From the NCBI GenBank assembly GCA_012719495.1, contig JAAYAG010000108.1:25714-89713 (forward strand): 64,000 nt of DNA. Direction: 5' to 3'. Origin of the DNA: Bacteroidales bacterium. GTDB taxonomy: Bacteria > Bacteroidota > Bacteroidia > Bacteroidales > Prolixibacteraceae. The translations under genes were made by a program, and so were the position numbers. Below the pieces are notes generated by a model. It had not been told where the DNA came from. It saw nothing but the letters and a program-made list of their open reading frames with translations, and searched no databases. Positions 15,405 to 26,253 of this stretch are shown one piece after another. Every line of letters begins with the position of its first letter. Positions within the stretch are counted from its first letter, which is position 1.

Positions 15405-16967
15405 TTATTCTGATATAGGAAATTTAATACTAAACGTTGTCCCTTTATTTATCGCACTTTCAACTTCAATTGTTCCATTATGGGCAGTAATTATTTTATG
15501 CACATAATGCAAGCCTAAGCCGAACCCTTTCACATCGTGAACATTTCCGGTGGGTACCCTATAGAAACGTTCGAATATCTGTTTTTGGTGTTCTTTAGCA
15601 ATGCCAATACCGTTATCTTTAATATAAATAATTAGTTTATCTTTTTTTGTTTCGGTAATCACTTCAATTTCCGGATTTCCCTTGCAATATTTCACTGCAT
15701 TGTCGAGCAAGTTAAACAAAACATTTGTGATGTGCACATAATCTCCATAAATAAAAGTAGAGGTTGCACCTGGTAAAAATGTAATTTTCCCGTTGAGTGA
15801 TTGAACCCTAAGCTCGAAGTTTTGCACTACGGTTGAAATCAGCTCATGAATATCTAAATCTTTGAATTTAAACTTCAAACGACCTTCATTAAAAACAGCC
15901 ATCTGTAACACTTTCTCTACTTGCATGCCCAATCGCTTGCTTTCGTCGAAAATAACTCCTGAAATTCGTTCAATGGCCGATGTTGAATTGTTCACCGAAT
16001 TGTCGCGGAGCATTTGTGCTGCCAACGAAATGGTTGAAATTGGGGTCTTAAGTTCATGGGTCATGTTATTGATAAAATCGTTCTTTATGGTCGACAATTT
16101 TTTTTGTTTGAAAATAATAGCTATTGTGTAAGCAAAAATGCCGATAATGAACGAAAGCAAAATAAAAGTAGGATAAACCATGTAGCTTACATCGCCAAGA
16201 AAACGTTTTTGACTATTCGGAAAATACACTTTCAGATAGTTGGGCTTCTGCGCCCCTAAATCATTGATAAAAAGCGGAGTTTTATGTTCTTTCTTTTTAG
16301 TTGCCTTGTAGTTCTTCGAACTGAAAATTATTTTTTCCGTGCCTTGATTATATGATTTTACCACATACTCGTAATGAAGGTCAATGCCATTCATTGTAAA
16401 TTCTTCCTCAATAAAACGGCTCAACAACGCTGGATCGACACGTTGTTCTATTGGTTTGTTGGCCAGCATAAGCTGATACTGAACATTCCGGTTGAACGCA
16501 TCACGATTGTTAAAACTCTGGAAAAAACGCCGCTGTTCCATATCTGTCAATTCTGCCAGCTCATCGAAAACATCAGGGTTTTGAACCGGATTATTTTCCA
16601 TGACATCTGACTCTGCAGTACTTTCATTGACAGATGCCTGTGCTACAACTTTCCCGGTGGGATCCTGAGTAACATTTAACGAAAAACTAATTTGCTTTGA
16701 ACTGGTTTCGTTTGCTGAAGATTTGGATTTACCCTGACTAGAATATGCCTTTGTCGATTGTGCCAAATGATCGTCGAGAATAAACTGCTTGAACTCTTCT
16801 TCTTCAAGACGCAGGGCAACATGCATAAGACAACGCTGAACAATTTGTCCAAATTGCTCTTCCCTGATGTGGGCAGCATTTTTAATGATATTCATTTGCA
16901 CAAATATCAATAAACTCACTACTACCGACATTATAATAATAAGGATGTAGATACGTCGTTTATCCAT
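15405..16967 (-). CDS. rprX: Sensor histidine kinase, RprX-like
   Basis: A 520-residue membrane sensor kinase. Transmembrane helices at about 8-27 and 265-290 enclose a periplasmic domain of about 235 residues. Cytoplasmic HisKA has the phosphoacceptor His in NNMTHELKTPIST; HATPase_c has NLLDNAVKY, DNGIGIA and GFGLGLHYV. The length is very close to the known RprX of Bacteroides (about 519) and the partner regulator follows directly. A perfect TATCTTTG box stands only five bases before the ATG, which would make the transcript nearly leaderless. The signal sensed is unknown. Confidence 0.86.
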   Translation of the reverse strand: MDKRRIYILIIIMSVVVSLLIFVQMNIIKNAAHIREEQFGQIVQRCLMHVALRLEEEEFKQFILDDHLAQSTKAYSSQGKSKSSANETSSKQISFSLNVTQDPTGKVVAQASVNESTAESDVMENNPVQNPDVFDELAELTDMEQRRFFQSFNNRDAFNRNVQYQLMLANKPIEQRVDPALLSRFIEEEFTMNGIDLHYEYVVKSYNQGTEKIIFSSKNYKATKKKEHKTPLFINDLGAQKPNYLKVYFPNSQKRFLGDVSYMVYPTFILLSFIIGIFAYTIAIIFKQKKLSTIKNDFINNMTHELKTPISTISLAAQMLRDNSVNNSTSAIERISGVIFDESKRLGMQVEKVLQMAVFNEGRLKFKFKDLDIHELISTVVQNFELRVQSLNGKITFLPGATSTFIYGDYVHITNVLFNLLDNAVKYCKGNPEIEVITETKKDKLIIYIKDNGIGIAKEHQKQIFERFYRVPTGNVHDVKGFGLGLHYVHKIITAHNGTIEVESAINKGTTFSIKFPISE

Positions 16968-16972
16968 AGGAA

Positions 16973-16980
16973 CAAAGATA
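16973..16980 (-). promoter_or_regulatory. -7 element of the rprXY operon
   Basis: On the minus strand this reads TATCTTTG, an exact TAnnTTTG match, followed by TTCCT and the ATG of rprX. No TTTG is seen 19-21 bases upstream. Confidence 0.45.
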
Positions 16981-17142
16981 ACTGATTTACAATGGCCCGG
17001 ATTTTCAACTTAACATTATTTAACCGGCTGTAAACCTTTTTTAACGATGAAGCAGCTTGTACAACAAGAAGCATGATTGAGCATTCAACCTATTTACCAC
17101 ACAAAAGATTGAATTTCAAATTAAAAAGTAAGAGAATATTTA

Positions 17143-17874
17143 TTAATCAGGTTCGATTGTGCTGAGAGCTTCACGGGCTGCGTTTTGCTGCGATTCCTTC
17201 TTAGAACTGCCATACCCCTTCCCCTTCAACTGGTTGTCAATTTCAACCGTAGTAACAAAAATACTGAATTTGCTATTCGGTGAATCTTCCTCGTCAGTCT
17301 GAAAAGTGACTTCCATTTTATTTTTCTGCCCCCATTCGATAAGCTGGCTCTTATAGTTATTGTCTTGCTCTTCCATTTTATTCAAATCGACATAACCATC
17401 AAGAAACCGTTTCACAATAACATAACGGGCTTTCTGGTACCCTTTATCGAGATAAATGGCACCTATGAGAGCCTCCAGGGCATCACCATAAATGTTACAT
17501 GCGGTAAGTGGACTCACTGTCCGTGATTTGATAAAACGGTGCATACCCGTTTCATTAATAAGCTGGGTAAGAAAAGCCCTGTTAACTAGTTTAGACCGCA
17601 TTTGGGTAAGGAAGCCTTCGCCACGTTGGGGAAAGCGCCGATAGAGAAATTCGGCTACCACAGCGCCCAAAATGGCATCGCCAAGATACTCGAGCCTCTC
17701 ATTGTTGATCAGGTTTCCCATTGAATCGGTCATTGAAGCCGATTTATGGACAAAAGCAATATCGTAAAGCTTTAAATTACCAGGATAAAACCCGAGAATA
17801 TCTTTTAAAAATAAATAAAACTCTTTCCTCGGAGAAGAAAAGAGTTTTATCCGTTGAAAAATGGTTCTTATCAT
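17143..17874 (-). CDS. rnc: Ribonuclease III
   Basis: Double-strand-specific endoribonuclease acting in rRNA processing and RNA turnover. The endonuclease domain (about 15-165) carries the signature NERLEYLGDAILG and the second metal-binding block GDALEALIGAIYLDKG. The double-stranded RNA-binding domain (about 172-240) runs from YKSQLIEWGQK to KKESQQNAAREAL. Length 243 is normal. Its start overlaps the fabF stop by four bases, and the order acpP-fabF-rnc is the standard one in Bacteroidota and many other bacteria. Confidence 0.96.
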   Translation of the reverse strand: MIRTIFQRIKLFSSPRKEFYLFLKDILGFYPGNLKLYDIAFVHKSASMTDSMGNLINNERLEYLGDAILGAVVAEFLYRRFPQRGEGFLTQMRSKLVNRAFLTQLINETGMHRFIKSRTVSPLTACNIYGDALEALIGAIYLDKGYQKARYVIVKRFLDGYVDLNKMEEQDNNYKSQLIEWGQKNKMEVTFQTDEEDSPNSKFSIFVTTVEIDNQLKGKGYGSSKKESQQNAAREALSTIEPD

Positions 17875-19115
17875 TTGAATTTCTTAAAAACCACAGATGC
17901 ATTGTGCCCACCAAAACCAAACGTGTTGCTTAAGGCGTAATTAACTTCTTTCTTTTTAGCCACATTAAAGGTAAAATCCAATTCTGGATCCAATTCTGGA
18001 TCTGTTTCAAAGTGGTTAATTGTTGGAGGCACGATGTTGTTCTTGATTGCAAGTATTGTAGCAATTGCTTCAGCTGCACCAGCTGCACCAAGTAAGTGGC
18101 CGGTCATTGATTTGGTAGAACTGATGCTCAATTGGTAAACATGCTGTCCAAAAACTTTCTTAATAGCAGAAGGCTCTGCAATGTCGCCCAAACCAGTAGA
18201 TGTTCCGTGAACGTTAATATAGTCGATCATATCGGTACTTATACCTGCATCTTCGCAAGCCAGTTTCATTACTGTAGAAGCACCGTTGGCATCAGGGTCG
18301 GGAGCCGTCATGTGATATGCGTCAGCAGTTAAACCTGCTCCTGCAAATTCAGCATAAATAGTTGCACCACGTGCGATTGCGTGTTCATATTCTTCGAGTA
18401 CCAAACAGGCTGCTCCTTCGCCCATAACAAAACCATCACGGTCTTTATCGAAGGGGCGAGATGCGGTTTTGGGATCATCGTTGCGTGTTGAAATAGCTTT
18501 CAAAGAATTAAACCCGGCAACACCAGCAGGGGTTATTGCAGCTTCTGAGCCTCCGGAAACAATAATATCAGCCTTCCCAAGCCTTAAGTACATTAACGCA
18601 TCGGCAAGAGCGTTGGCCGACGAAGCACAGGCACTAACAGTGGTTAAGTTTGGTCCACGAAAACCATACTCGATTGAAATGCAACCACTGGCCATATTGG
18701 CAATCATCTTGGGAATGAAAAAAGGCGATGTCTTCGGATTTTCGGTATTAAAACCCATTACTTCTTCTTCAAAAGTCTGGATTCCACCAATACCTGCCCC
18801 CCAGATAACACCTACACGATTTTTATCAATTGAGTCGAGATCAATTTGTGAATCAAGAATTGCCTGCTTGGCTGACACTAACGCAAATTGCGTAAATAAG
18901 TCGTACTTCCGGGCATCTTTCCTGTCGAAGTGAACTAACGGATCCCAGTTTTTCACCTCGCAGGCAAACCTTGTTTTGTGAAAAGTCGCATCAAAACGAG
19001 TAATAGGTGCGGCACCACTTACTCCATTGATCAGATTATTCCAATATTCTTCAATATTGTTCCCAATAGGGTTAATGGTACCAAGACCAGTTACAACTAC
19101 TCGTTTTAATTCCAT
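17871..19115 (-). CDS. fabF: 3-oxoacyl-ACP synthase II (KAS II)
   Basis: Condensing enzyme that elongates acyl-ACP with malonyl-ACP in fatty acid synthesis. The catalytic Cys lies in TTVSACASSANALADAL, the two His in NVHGTSTGLGD and STKSMTGHLLGAAGAAE, and the C-terminal glycine-rich NTFGFGGHNASVVF is intact. At 414 residues it is full length. It follows acpP by 18 bases and overlaps rnc by 4. Confidence 0.97.
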   Translation of the reverse strand: MELKRVVVTGLGTINPIGNNIEEYWNNLINGVSGAAPITRFDATFHKTRFACEVKNWDPLVHFDRKDARKYDLFTQFALVSAKQAILDSQIDLDSIDKNRVGVIWGAGIGGIQTFEEEVMGFNTENPKTSPFFIPKMIANMASGCISIEYGFRGPNLTTVSACASSANALADALMYLRLGKADIIVSGGSEAAITPAGVAGFNSLKAISTRNDDPKTASRPFDKDRDGFVMGEGAACLVLEEYEHAIARGATIYAEFAGAGLTADAYHMTAPDPDANGASTVMKLACEDAGISTDMIDYINVHGTSTGLGDIAEPSAIKKVFGQHVYQLSISSTKSMTGHLLGAAGAAEAIATILAIKNNIVPPTINHFETDPELDPELDFTFNVAKKKEVNYALSNTFGFGGHNASVVFKKFK

Positions 19116-19133
19116 AGAATAAAAAAATGTTTA

Positions 19134-19370
19134 TTACTTGGTGTTATTTTCGATGTATTGAATGGCATCACCTACAGTGCTGATTTTTTCAGCCTGATCA
19201 TCAGGTATTGCCATATCGAATTCTTTTTCGAATTCCATGATCAACTCAACTGTATCGAGTGAATCTGCTCCCAAGTCATTGGTAAAGCTTGCTTCGGGTG
19301 TAACTTCACTTTCGTCAACACCCAGTTTGTCAACGATAATTGCCTTAACTTTTGATGCAATGTCAGACAT
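19134..19370 (-). CDS. acpP: Acyl carrier protein
   Basis: 78 residues, acidic, with the phosphopantetheine attachment Ser in [15 protein letters not shown]. It carries growing acyl chains for FabF and other enzymes. First gene of the acpP-fabF-rnc operon; a weak promoter (TTACTTTG on the minus strand at 19417-19424, with TTTGG upstream) lies just before it. Confidence 0.97.
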   Translation of the reverse strand: MSDIASKVKAIIVDKLGVDESEVTPEASFTNDLGADSLDTVELIMEFEKEFDMAIPDDQAEKISTVGDAIQYIENNTK

Positions 19371-19540
19371 AATTTCAATTTTTTAGTTAAACGTATTCGC
19401 TATTTTTAAATCGCTGCAAAGTAATAAAGAAACGATTTACAAATCCAAATTTTTATGCTTGTTGAGCATACAAGATTAATCTTAAGATGTATTTTTGCCG
19501 AAATTATTGAAATGGTCTTTAAAAATATAAACTACTAAAA

Positions 19541-20104
19541 ATGAAAAAAATAGCCATTTTTGCTTCAGGTTCGGGTTCAAACGCGGAGAACATCGCCCGT
19601 TTTTTTAAAGAGAGAGAAAATTTGAACATCGAATGCATATATTCGAACAAAAATGATGCTTATGTATTACAAAGAGCACACAACCTATTGATTCCCAGTA
19701 AAGTATTCACTAAAAATGATTTCTATTTTTCTGATATCATCCTTAACGACTTGAAAAACAGAGAAGTTGATTTAATAGTGTTAGCTGGTTTTCTTTGGCT
19801 CGTTCCTCAAAACCTGATCGACAATTTCCCGATCATCAACATTCACCCTGCCCTTCTACCTAAATATGGAGGAAAAGGGATGTACGGAGATAATGTTCAC
19901 AAAGCTGTTGTGGCAAATGGTGAAAAAGAATCGGGAATTACCATTCATTATGTGAACGATAAATATGATGACGGACAGATCATCTTTCAGGCAAAATGTG
20001 AAGTACTGCCCACCGATACTGCCGACGATGTTGCAAAGAAGGTACACCAGCTAGAATACCGGTATTTCCCTGAAATAATTGAAAAAGTTGTCCTATCGCT
20101 TTGA
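19541..20104 (+). CDS. purN: Phosphoribosylglycinamide formyltransferase
   Basis: Folate-dependent formyl transfer to GAR, the third step of purine synthesis. 187 residues with the N-terminal nucleotide-binding loop FASGSGSNAENI, catalytic Asn and His in NIHPALLPKYGGKG, and the Asp in HYVNDKYDDGQII. Divergent from acpP, with a TATTTTTG box at 19490-19497. Its last 12 bases overlap the convergent M23 peptidase gene. Confidence 0.95.
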   Translation: MKKIAIFASGSGSNAENIARFFKERENLNIECIYSNKNDAYVLQRAHNLLIPSKVFTKNDFYFSDIILNDLKNREVDLIVLAGFLWLVPQNLIDNFPIINIHPALLPKYGGKGMYGDNVHKAVVANGEKESGITIHYVNDKYDDGQIIFQAKCEVLPTDTADDVAKKVHQLEYRYFPEIIEKVVLSL

Positions 20105-21355
20105 AAGCAAAACTTCAGGATACTTCACGGTGTCGAGTACTTTCAATAACGAATCACGAACAACAATAAAATTTGCTTTGTTTGCCTCGCTAATCGGCTC
20201 AACCGGAGGGGTTTCTACCTTCAACGGATCAACAGGGGAACCATTATAATAAATTCTGAAATCGAGATGCGGCCCCGAGGCCAAGCCCGTCATTCCTACA
20301 TAACCAATTAGTTGACCTTGTTTCACCCTCGTCCCTGCAGCAACTCCTTTGGCAAATTTACTCAAGTGCATATATTGCGAAGTGTACACTGAATTGTGTT
20401 TAATTGAAAGATAATTGCCACCACCTCCTGCTTGATATGTTTTCTTTACCACTACCCCATCGCCAATGGAATAAACGGGAGTTCCAGTTGGCGCGGCATA
20501 ATCAACTCCGTGATGAGGACGACGGATTTTCAACACAGGATGAAGACGGCTATTCGAAAACTTTGAGCTTATACGTGAGAAATTCAAAGGCGCTTTCAAA
20601 AAGGCTTTTTTCAAGCTATTGCCTTTATCATCGAAAAAACCTTCCTGTCCGTTAGCCGAAAAGTAAAACGCAGGAATTACAATACCACTCGACTCGAACT
20701 GTGCTGTATGAATTTTACCTACACCGGCAAATTTCCCTTCAACAGAGTATTGATCATAAATGACTTTAAACCGATCACCACTTTGTACACCAAAAAAATC
20801 GACAGTCCATGCAAATACATCGCTCAACGCTATGCATAAATTTGGATTTGCACCATTATCGATAAAGGTATTCCAAAGCGACGATTCAATGATACCAGAA
20901 AAAGTACACAATGTAGTATCGATGCTTTTTTGACCTTTTTTTACAATCATCGAGTCTTTTAAAGAAAAAGTGAAATAATCAGAAATATTGTCTTCATAAA
21001 CAAAATGAGTAGGTTCAGAAGAGTCTTTTCGGGAAACAACATAGTAATTATTCCCTGCTTTGATCCTTCTGACATCGAAGATCCCTACGGCATTTTTTGC
21101 CAGTTGATCGACCGATGAAAGACTTACGCCCATTTCGGTGAGTATGTCGGAAAGACATTGATTCTTACGAACCTCAAAAGTGTCAACTTTTACAGAATCG
21201 ACAGGAAAATCCCATACTTTAGGAATAGGAACTGGCTCTTGGGCAATCGTTTCGTGCACCTCTTTATGTGAATATGTTGTAAAATAATATACGACTGACA
21301 GCAATATAACTACTGATAATATAATGATAACCAGTTTATTCTTTTTGATATTCAT
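20093..21355 (-). CDS. M23 family peptidoglycan endopeptidase, membrane-anchored
   Basis: A zinc metallopeptidase expected to cut peptide cross-links in the wall. An N-terminal membrane helix (about 8-28, KLVIIILSVVILLSVVYYF) is followed by a LysM/OapA-like region (about 65-130) and a spacer. The C-terminal LytM domain has the zinc ligands in HHGVDYAAPTG and GPHLDFRIYYNG, and the intermediate QYMHLSKFA. 420 residues is typical for this architecture. All catalytic motifs appear intact. Convergent with purN, overlapping by 12 bases. Confidence 0.9.
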   Translation of the reverse strand: MNIKKNKLVIIILSVVILLSVVYYFTTYSHKEVHETIAQEPVPIPKVWDFPVDSVKVDTFEVRKNQCLSDILTEMGVSLSSVDQLAKNAVGIFDVRRIKAGNNYYVVSRKDSSEPTHFVYEDNISDYFTFSLKDSMIVKKGQKSIDTTLCTFSGIIESSLWNTFIDNGANPNLCIALSDVFAWTVDFFGVQSGDRFKVIYDQYSVEGKFAGVGKIHTAQFESSGIVIPAFYFSANGQEGFFDDKGNSLKKAFLKAPLNFSRISSKFSNSRLHPVLKIRRPHHGVDYAAPTGTPVYSIGDGVVVKKTYQAGGGGNYLSIKHNSVYTSQYMHLSKFAKGVAAGTRVKQGQLIGYVGMTGLASGPHLDFRIYYNGSPVDPLKVETPPVEPISEANKANFIVVRDSLLKVLDTVKYPEVLLSKR

Positions 21356-21512
21356 ACCCCCTGTAATCGATTAATTGCATAAAAGTAAAAAAATAACCTA
21401 AAAGGCTGAAGGAATAATACAGATTTTGCAAAAATGAAAATTCATAAGCCAAAAACAAAAGATTGCTTGCTTAATAAAGGTTAAAAATTGTCTGCTCTAA
21501 GTTAGTAATTAG

Positions 21513-22379
21513 CTAGCCTTTTAATTGATCGAACCCCTCGCCATAAACTCCCATTACACTTCCCATCGACACAAAAGCTGAATGATCAATCTCCTTTATC
21601 TTTTTAAAAATAGCTGTAGTTTCACGTTTACGAACAACAGTCATCAAAATCTTTTGCTTTTCATTGGTATAGCCACCAATACCTTCAATTATGGTAACCC
21701 CACGCCTGTTTTCTTTCAAAATTACGTCGCGAAGCTCTTCCCATTTTTCAGAAAAAATAAAAAGTTGAGCCGATTGGGTGGCACCATTCAAAAAGGCATC
21801 GAGGGCATAGGCAACAACCCACATAGATACGTACCCATAAACAAGTTTTTCTGCAGAATGGAAAATGAACCACGAAGATGAAATAATAAGCACATCGCAA
21901 TACATAATCACTCTCCCTGGGCTAATGCGCTTATATTTAGTTACAATCATCGCAATGATATCGGTTCCTCCAGTGCTTCCACCTTCGCTAAAAACAATTC
22001 CTAACCCAACACCTCCAAAAATTCCGCCTAAAACTGCGGCGAGGAAGGTGTCGTCAATAATGGCATTGGGTAGTAATTTTGGCAACACAGTGAGCATAAC
22101 CGAAATCAGAGCCATATTGACAATCGTTTTTGTACCAAAACTTGCTCCTAGTATTTTAATGGCTATTACAACCAAAAAAGCATTTACAACAAAATATGTT
22201 ACCCCAACCGGAATCCCTGTAACAAAATAAAGTGATGCCCCGACACCACTGATTCCGCCCCCGTTTATACCGGCCGGAATAAGAAAGAAAGTCCAGCCTA
22301 ACGAATACAGAAGAAGCCCAAAAAACATAATGGTATAAGTACGGGCAATTTCAAGATATTTACGAGTATTTTTATCCAT
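21513..22379 (-). CDS. YitT family membrane protein (DUF161 plus DUF2179)
   Basis: 288 residues: five to six transmembrane helices in the first 200, with the glycine-rich GINGGGISGVGASLY and SEGGSTGGTDIIAMI loops that mark the YitT family, then a soluble C-terminal DUF2179 domain (about 215-285; RRGVTIIEGIGGYTNEKQK). The family is widespread and its transport role is not established. Isolated between the M23 gene and an outer-membrane protein gene. Confidence 0.9.
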   Translation of the reverse strand: MDKNTRKYLEIARTYTIMFFGLLLYSLGWTFFLIPAGINGGGISGVGASLYFVTGIPVGVTYFVVNAFLVVIAIKILGASFGTKTIVNMALISVMLTVLPKLLPNAIIDDTFLAAVLGGIFGGVGLGIVFSEGGSTGGTDIIAMIVTKYKRISPGRVIMYCDVLIISSSWFIFHSAEKLVYGYVSMWVVAYALDAFLNGATQSAQLFIFSEKWEELRDVILKENRRGVTIIEGIGGYTNEKQKILMTVVRKRETTAIFKKIKEIDHSAFVSMGSVMGVYGEGFDQLKG

Positions 22380-22519
22380 GACAAAACAATTTTAAGCCGT
22401 TGCGAAAAAAGAATATATAATGTAGGAAAAGAATGATAAATATCAAAACCTCGCTTTTTAGTTGACTTAATTTTAGTACATTCGCTTGTTTAAAAATCCA
22501 AGTCCAAAATAACGAAAGA

Positions 22520-23335
22520 ATGTATACTTCTTACAAACGCTATTTAATCCTATTTATAATTGTAGCAGCATTCACTATCACCGGAATGGCACAAAAGAAT
22601 CCGTGGTATTCAAAAGACATGAATTCTACAGGATGCTGTTATGTTGAGCTCTCGGGGGGGGGAAGTTACAGCACTGTAGTTTTTAACGACAAAAACTACG
22701 TCCCGCTCAAAACAAACTTTCTCATTTTTCCTGAGTTTGGGATTACTTACCGAGCCCAGTTTAGCCGATGGTTCTCGGTATCGCCCCGACTTTTCTTTTT
22801 TAAATTAGGGGAAGTTGTGAGCCAGACGGAGAATTACACATTAGGAATAAACGATTTAGGACTTTTGGTCCCCATTGATTTTCAGATTCCACTGAAATCA
22901 AAGAGAAAACGGGGAACAACTAAAATCCACATGTATGCAGGGCCTTACGGAGCCATTCCTCTCTTCGCAAATATTACGACAAAAAAGAATTCATTGCGAA
23001 TGTCTACAAATGAACTTACTCCATGGAATTATGGAATCGAAACCGGCATTGGAATCAGAATTCCCACTTTCACTCTTGAAGCAAGCAGTAATCTGAACTT
23101 CAGGATTGCTTACCGGAGAGGTTTCTCTCCTCTTTATCAAGACTTAAATATAAAAGCCGGAGCCCCATTTGCCGACAATGATATTACACTAATCGGTGGC
23201 AACCGATTTAACCAATCTATTTCGTTGGTAGTGGGCATTGAAATTCCGATGAAATCGAAGAGTTTCGTTTCGTTTACTGCGGGTGGAGACGGTAAGAAGA
23301 ATTACAAAAAAGTAGTTGTAATCGACGACAAATAA
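22520..23335 (+). CDS. Outer-membrane beta-barrel protein, 271 aa
   Basis: A signal peptide (LILFIIVAAFTITGMAQ) precedes alternating amphipathic strands such as NFLIFPEFGITYRAQF and FSVSPRLFFFKLGE and GIETGIGIRIP, typical of small porin-like outer-membrane barrels of Bacteroidota. No exact family can be named. The tail (DGKKNYKKVVVIDDK) is charged and could lie outside the barrel. Followed by a terminator; single-gene transcript. Confidence 0.75.
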   Translation: MYTSYKRYLILFIIVAAFTITGMAQKNPWYSKDMNSTGCCYVELSGGGSYSTVVFNDKNYVPLKTNFLIFPEFGITYRAQFSRWFSVSPRLFFFKLGEVVSQTENYTLGINDLGLLVPIDFQIPLKSKRKRGTTKIHMYAGPYGAIPLFANITTKKNSLRMSTNELTPWNYGIETGIGIRIPTFTLEASSNLNFRIAYRRGFSPLYQDLNIKAGAPFADNDITLIGGNRFNQSISLVVGIEIPMKSKSFVSFTAGGDGKKNYKKVVVIDDK

Positions 23336-23343
23336 AACAACAA

Positions 23344-23372
23344 AAAGGCTGTTCCTAATCGAAACAGCCTTT
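23344..23372 (+). terminator. Intrinsic terminator between the barrel protein and leuS genes
   Basis: AAAGGCTGTT (23344-23353) pairs with AACAGCCTTT (23363-23372), followed by CTTAT. It sits between convergent genes and can serve both. Confidence 0.7.
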
Positions 23373-23393
23373 CTTATATTCATGTAAGCATTT

Positions 23394-26054
23394 TTATTTC
23401 AATACAATATTGACAATTTTCTTCGGTACAATCACCACTTTGACCACTTGTTTTCCTTCCATCCACCTTGCAGACGACTCATGTGCAAGTGCAGCTTTTT
23501 CAACTTCTGCAACAGGCATATCAACTGGCAATTCCAAATTGAAACGAGTCTTTCCATTGAATGATACCGGATAGGCAAAAACGTCTTCCACAAGGAATTT
23601 TTCGTTCACTGATGGCCAAGGCAAAAGACTTACGCTGGGCTCGTTTCCATAAATTGCCCATAATTCTTCAGCTAGGTGCGGGGCAAACGGGGCAATTACT
23701 TTTGCAAAAGTTTCGGCAGTTTCACGTGTTACTTTTTTCATTTTGTAACAATGATTGGTAAAAATCATCATTTGCGAAATAGCCGTATTGAATTTCATAT
23801 CTTCAACGTCGTCGCCCACCTTTTTAATTGTCTGATGTAACGCTTTCAATGTTTCCTTATCTTCTTCGCCGTCTACAATATTATTAGTGTCAGCAAAAAA
23901 GTAATAAACCCTCTTCAAGAAATTGTATACCCCTTTAACACCGGTCTCAGTCCATGGCTTAGTCGCATCGAGCGGCCCCATAAACATTTCGTACAAGCGC
24001 AGTGAATCAGCGCCATAACTCGAAACAACATCATCGGGATTGACAACATTTTTAAGTGACTTCGACATCTTGGCCACAATCTGTTTCAATTCTTCGCCCG
24101 TTTGAGTATGAAAATATTTACCATCTTTTTCCTCAACAAGATCGGAAGTAACTTTCGAGCCAGCAGCTGTCTCATAAGCAAAAGCCAGAATCATACCCTG
24201 ATTATACAGCTTCTGATAAGGTTCATCGGTCGACACAATCCCAAGGTCGAAAAGCACTTTATGCCAGAAACGGCTGTACAGCAAATGAAGAACAGCATGC
24301 TCAGCTCCACCCACATACAAATCAACCGGCATCCAATAGTTCTCTTTTACTTTACTAAAAGGTTCTTTATCGTTTTTTGGGTCGATATAGCGAAGATAAT
24401 ACCAGCATGAGCCTGCCCATTGCGGCATGGTATTGGTTTCGCGCCGGCCTTTGCGACCAATTTTATCGACTACCTGTAACCATTCTGTAGCGTTTGCCAA
24501 CGGCGATTCACCAGAATCTCCAGGCTGATATTTATCGGTCTTTGGCAATTCAACCGGAAGATTTTCATCCTCAACAACCGAAATTTCGCCATCTTCCCAA
24601 TGAATAATAGGAAATGGTTCGCCCCAGTACCGCTGACGGCTAAACAACCAATCGCGTATTTTAAAATTAACGGTTGCTTTACCTATTCCCCTGTCCCCGA
24701 GCCAGCCAATCACGGTGGAAATACCATCTTGCTTGCTCATGCCATTAATATTAAGGCCCAGCACCGGATTTGCTGAATTGATATACGCTCCGTCTTCAGT
24801 CCAGCAAGCATCACCAGCCAGAACTTTTTCCCGAAGAGTATCGTCGGCTTCCTTAGGATCGAGAATGCAAACAACGGGTAGATTGAATGTTTTGGCAAAT
24901 TCAAAGTCGCGGGTATCGTGGGCCGGAACTGCCATAATTGCCCCGGTACCATAACCTGTAAGTACATAATCGGCAATCCAGATTGGAATTTGCTTTCCTG
25001 TAAGGGGATTAATAGCATAACGACCCGTAAAGACCCCTGTTTTTTCCTTCGAAAGCTCAGTACGATCGAGGTCGCTCTTCAACGCTGCCGCTTTTATGTA
25101 ATTTTCAACATCAACCTTTTGTGCTTCGGTGGTAATAACATTTACCAGTTCATGCTCGGGTGCAATAACCATATAAGTTGCCCCAAAAAGAGTATCGGGG
25201 CGGGTAGTATACACTTTAAGCTTTTTATTCAAGCCATCTATTTCGAAGTCGACCTCGGCTCCGGTAGATTTACCGATCCAGTTTCGTTGCATATCTTTAA
25301 CTCCTGCCGGCCAATCCAACCCATCAAGGCCCTGCAAGAGACGTTCGGCATACAATGGAATACGAAGCATCCATTGCTTTAAGAACCGACGTTCTACTTC
25401 TTTCGTTCCACATTTCTCATGAGACCCGTCGTTAAGTACTTCTTCATTGGCACAAACTGTTTTACAGTGGTTGCACCACCATACTTGTGCATTGTCGTAA
25501 TATGCAAGCCTTTTCGACTCAATATAGCGTGTAACCGCCTCGCTGCCCTGTTGCTTAATATTGGCAGGTATAGGCAGTTCGCTTATTGGCCTCCCTTTTT
25601 GAAGTTCGGCATCAAACCAAGTATTATACAAACGGATAAAAATCCACTGCGTCCATTTGAAATAGGCCGGGTCGGTTGTATTTATCTCACGATCCCAATC
25701 ATAGCTCAATCCAAGTGATTGAATCTGACGGCGAAAGGTATCGCAGTTTTTCTGAGTAGTAATAGCCGGGTGCGTTCCGGTTTGAATGGCATATTGTTCG
25801 GCTGGCAAACCAAACGCGTCCCACCCCATTGGATGTAGTACATTAAACCCTTTTGCCCGTTTGTACCGACAAACAATATCGGTGGCTGTGTAACCTTCGG
25901 GGTGCCCTACATGCAACCCAGCTCCAGAAGGATAAGGAAACATATCGAGACAGTAAAATTTTGGTTTCGAAGTATCGGCTTCGCTGGCAAACACCTTGTT
26001 ATCGAGCCAGTATTTTTGCCACTTCTTTTCAAACTCTGAAAAATTATATTCCAT
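23394..26054 (-). CDS. leuS: Leucyl-tRNA synthetase
   Basis: Class I aminoacyl-tRNA synthetase charging tRNA-Leu. 886 residues with the HIGH motif as HVGH in [18 protein letters not shown], an internal editing (CP1) domain around residues 240-430 ([25 protein letters not shown]), a zinc-like region with CxxC (WCNHC), and KMSKS followed by LKNVVNP. The C-terminal anticodon-binding and tail domains are present. Complete and ordinary. A TATTTTTG box lies on the minus strand at 26088-26095, 34 bases upstream. Confidence 0.98.
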   Translation of the reverse strand: MEYNFSEFEKKWQKYWLDNKVFASEADTSKPKFYCLDMFPYPSGAGLHVGHPEGYTATDIVCRYKRAKGFNVLHPMGWDAFGLPAEQYAIQTGTHPAITTQKNCDTFRRQIQSLGLSYDWDREINTTDPAYFKWTQWIFIRLYNTWFDAELQKGRPISELPIPANIKQQGSEAVTRYIESKRLAYYDNAQVWWCNHCKTVCANEEVLNDGSHEKCGTKEVERRFLKQWMLRIPLYAERLLQGLDGLDWPAGVKDMQRNWIGKSTGAEVDFEIDGLNKKLKVYTTRPDTLFGATYMVIAPEHELVNVITTEAQKVDVENYIKAAALKSDLDRTELSKEKTGVFTGRYAINPLTGKQIPIWIADYVLTGYGTGAIMAVPAHDTRDFEFAKTFNLPVVCILDPKEADDTLREKVLAGDACWTEDGAYINSANPVLGLNINGMSKQDGISTVIGWLGDRGIGKATVNFKIRDWLFSRQRYWGEPFPIIHWEDGEISVVEDENLPVELPKTDKYQPGDSGESPLANATEWLQVVDKIGRKGRRETNTMPQWAGSCWYYLRYIDPKNDKEPFSKVKENYWMPVDLYVGGAEHAVLHLLYSRFWHKVLFDLGIVSTDEPYQKLYNQGMILAFAYETAAGSKVTSDLVEEKDGKYFHTQTGEELKQIVAKMSKSLKNVVNPDDVVSSYGADSLRLYEMFMGPLDATKPWTETGVKGVYNFLKRVYYFFADTNNIVDGEEDKETLKALHQTIKKVGDDVEDMKFNTAISQMMIFTNHCYKMKKVTRETAETFAKVIAPFAPHLAEELWAIYGNEPSVSLLPWPSVNEKFLVEDVFAYPVSFNGKTRFNLELPVDMPVAEVEKAALAHESSARWMEGKQVVKVVIVPKKIVNIVLK

Positions 26055-26253
26055 TACATTAAAAATAAGGGTTTAACAATCAGGGGGCAAAAATAGGAAA
26101 AAGATTGGGAGTAGAGCCAGAAAAAACAGATCAAAAGCTGAGGTTCCAGATTAAAATTAATCATGGTTAACAGATTATTAAACGAGAGCCTGTCTAATGA
26201 CCGAAAAGCACATTCGTTAAAATTTAATCTTGTAAAACAGGAGCTTAAAAGGA

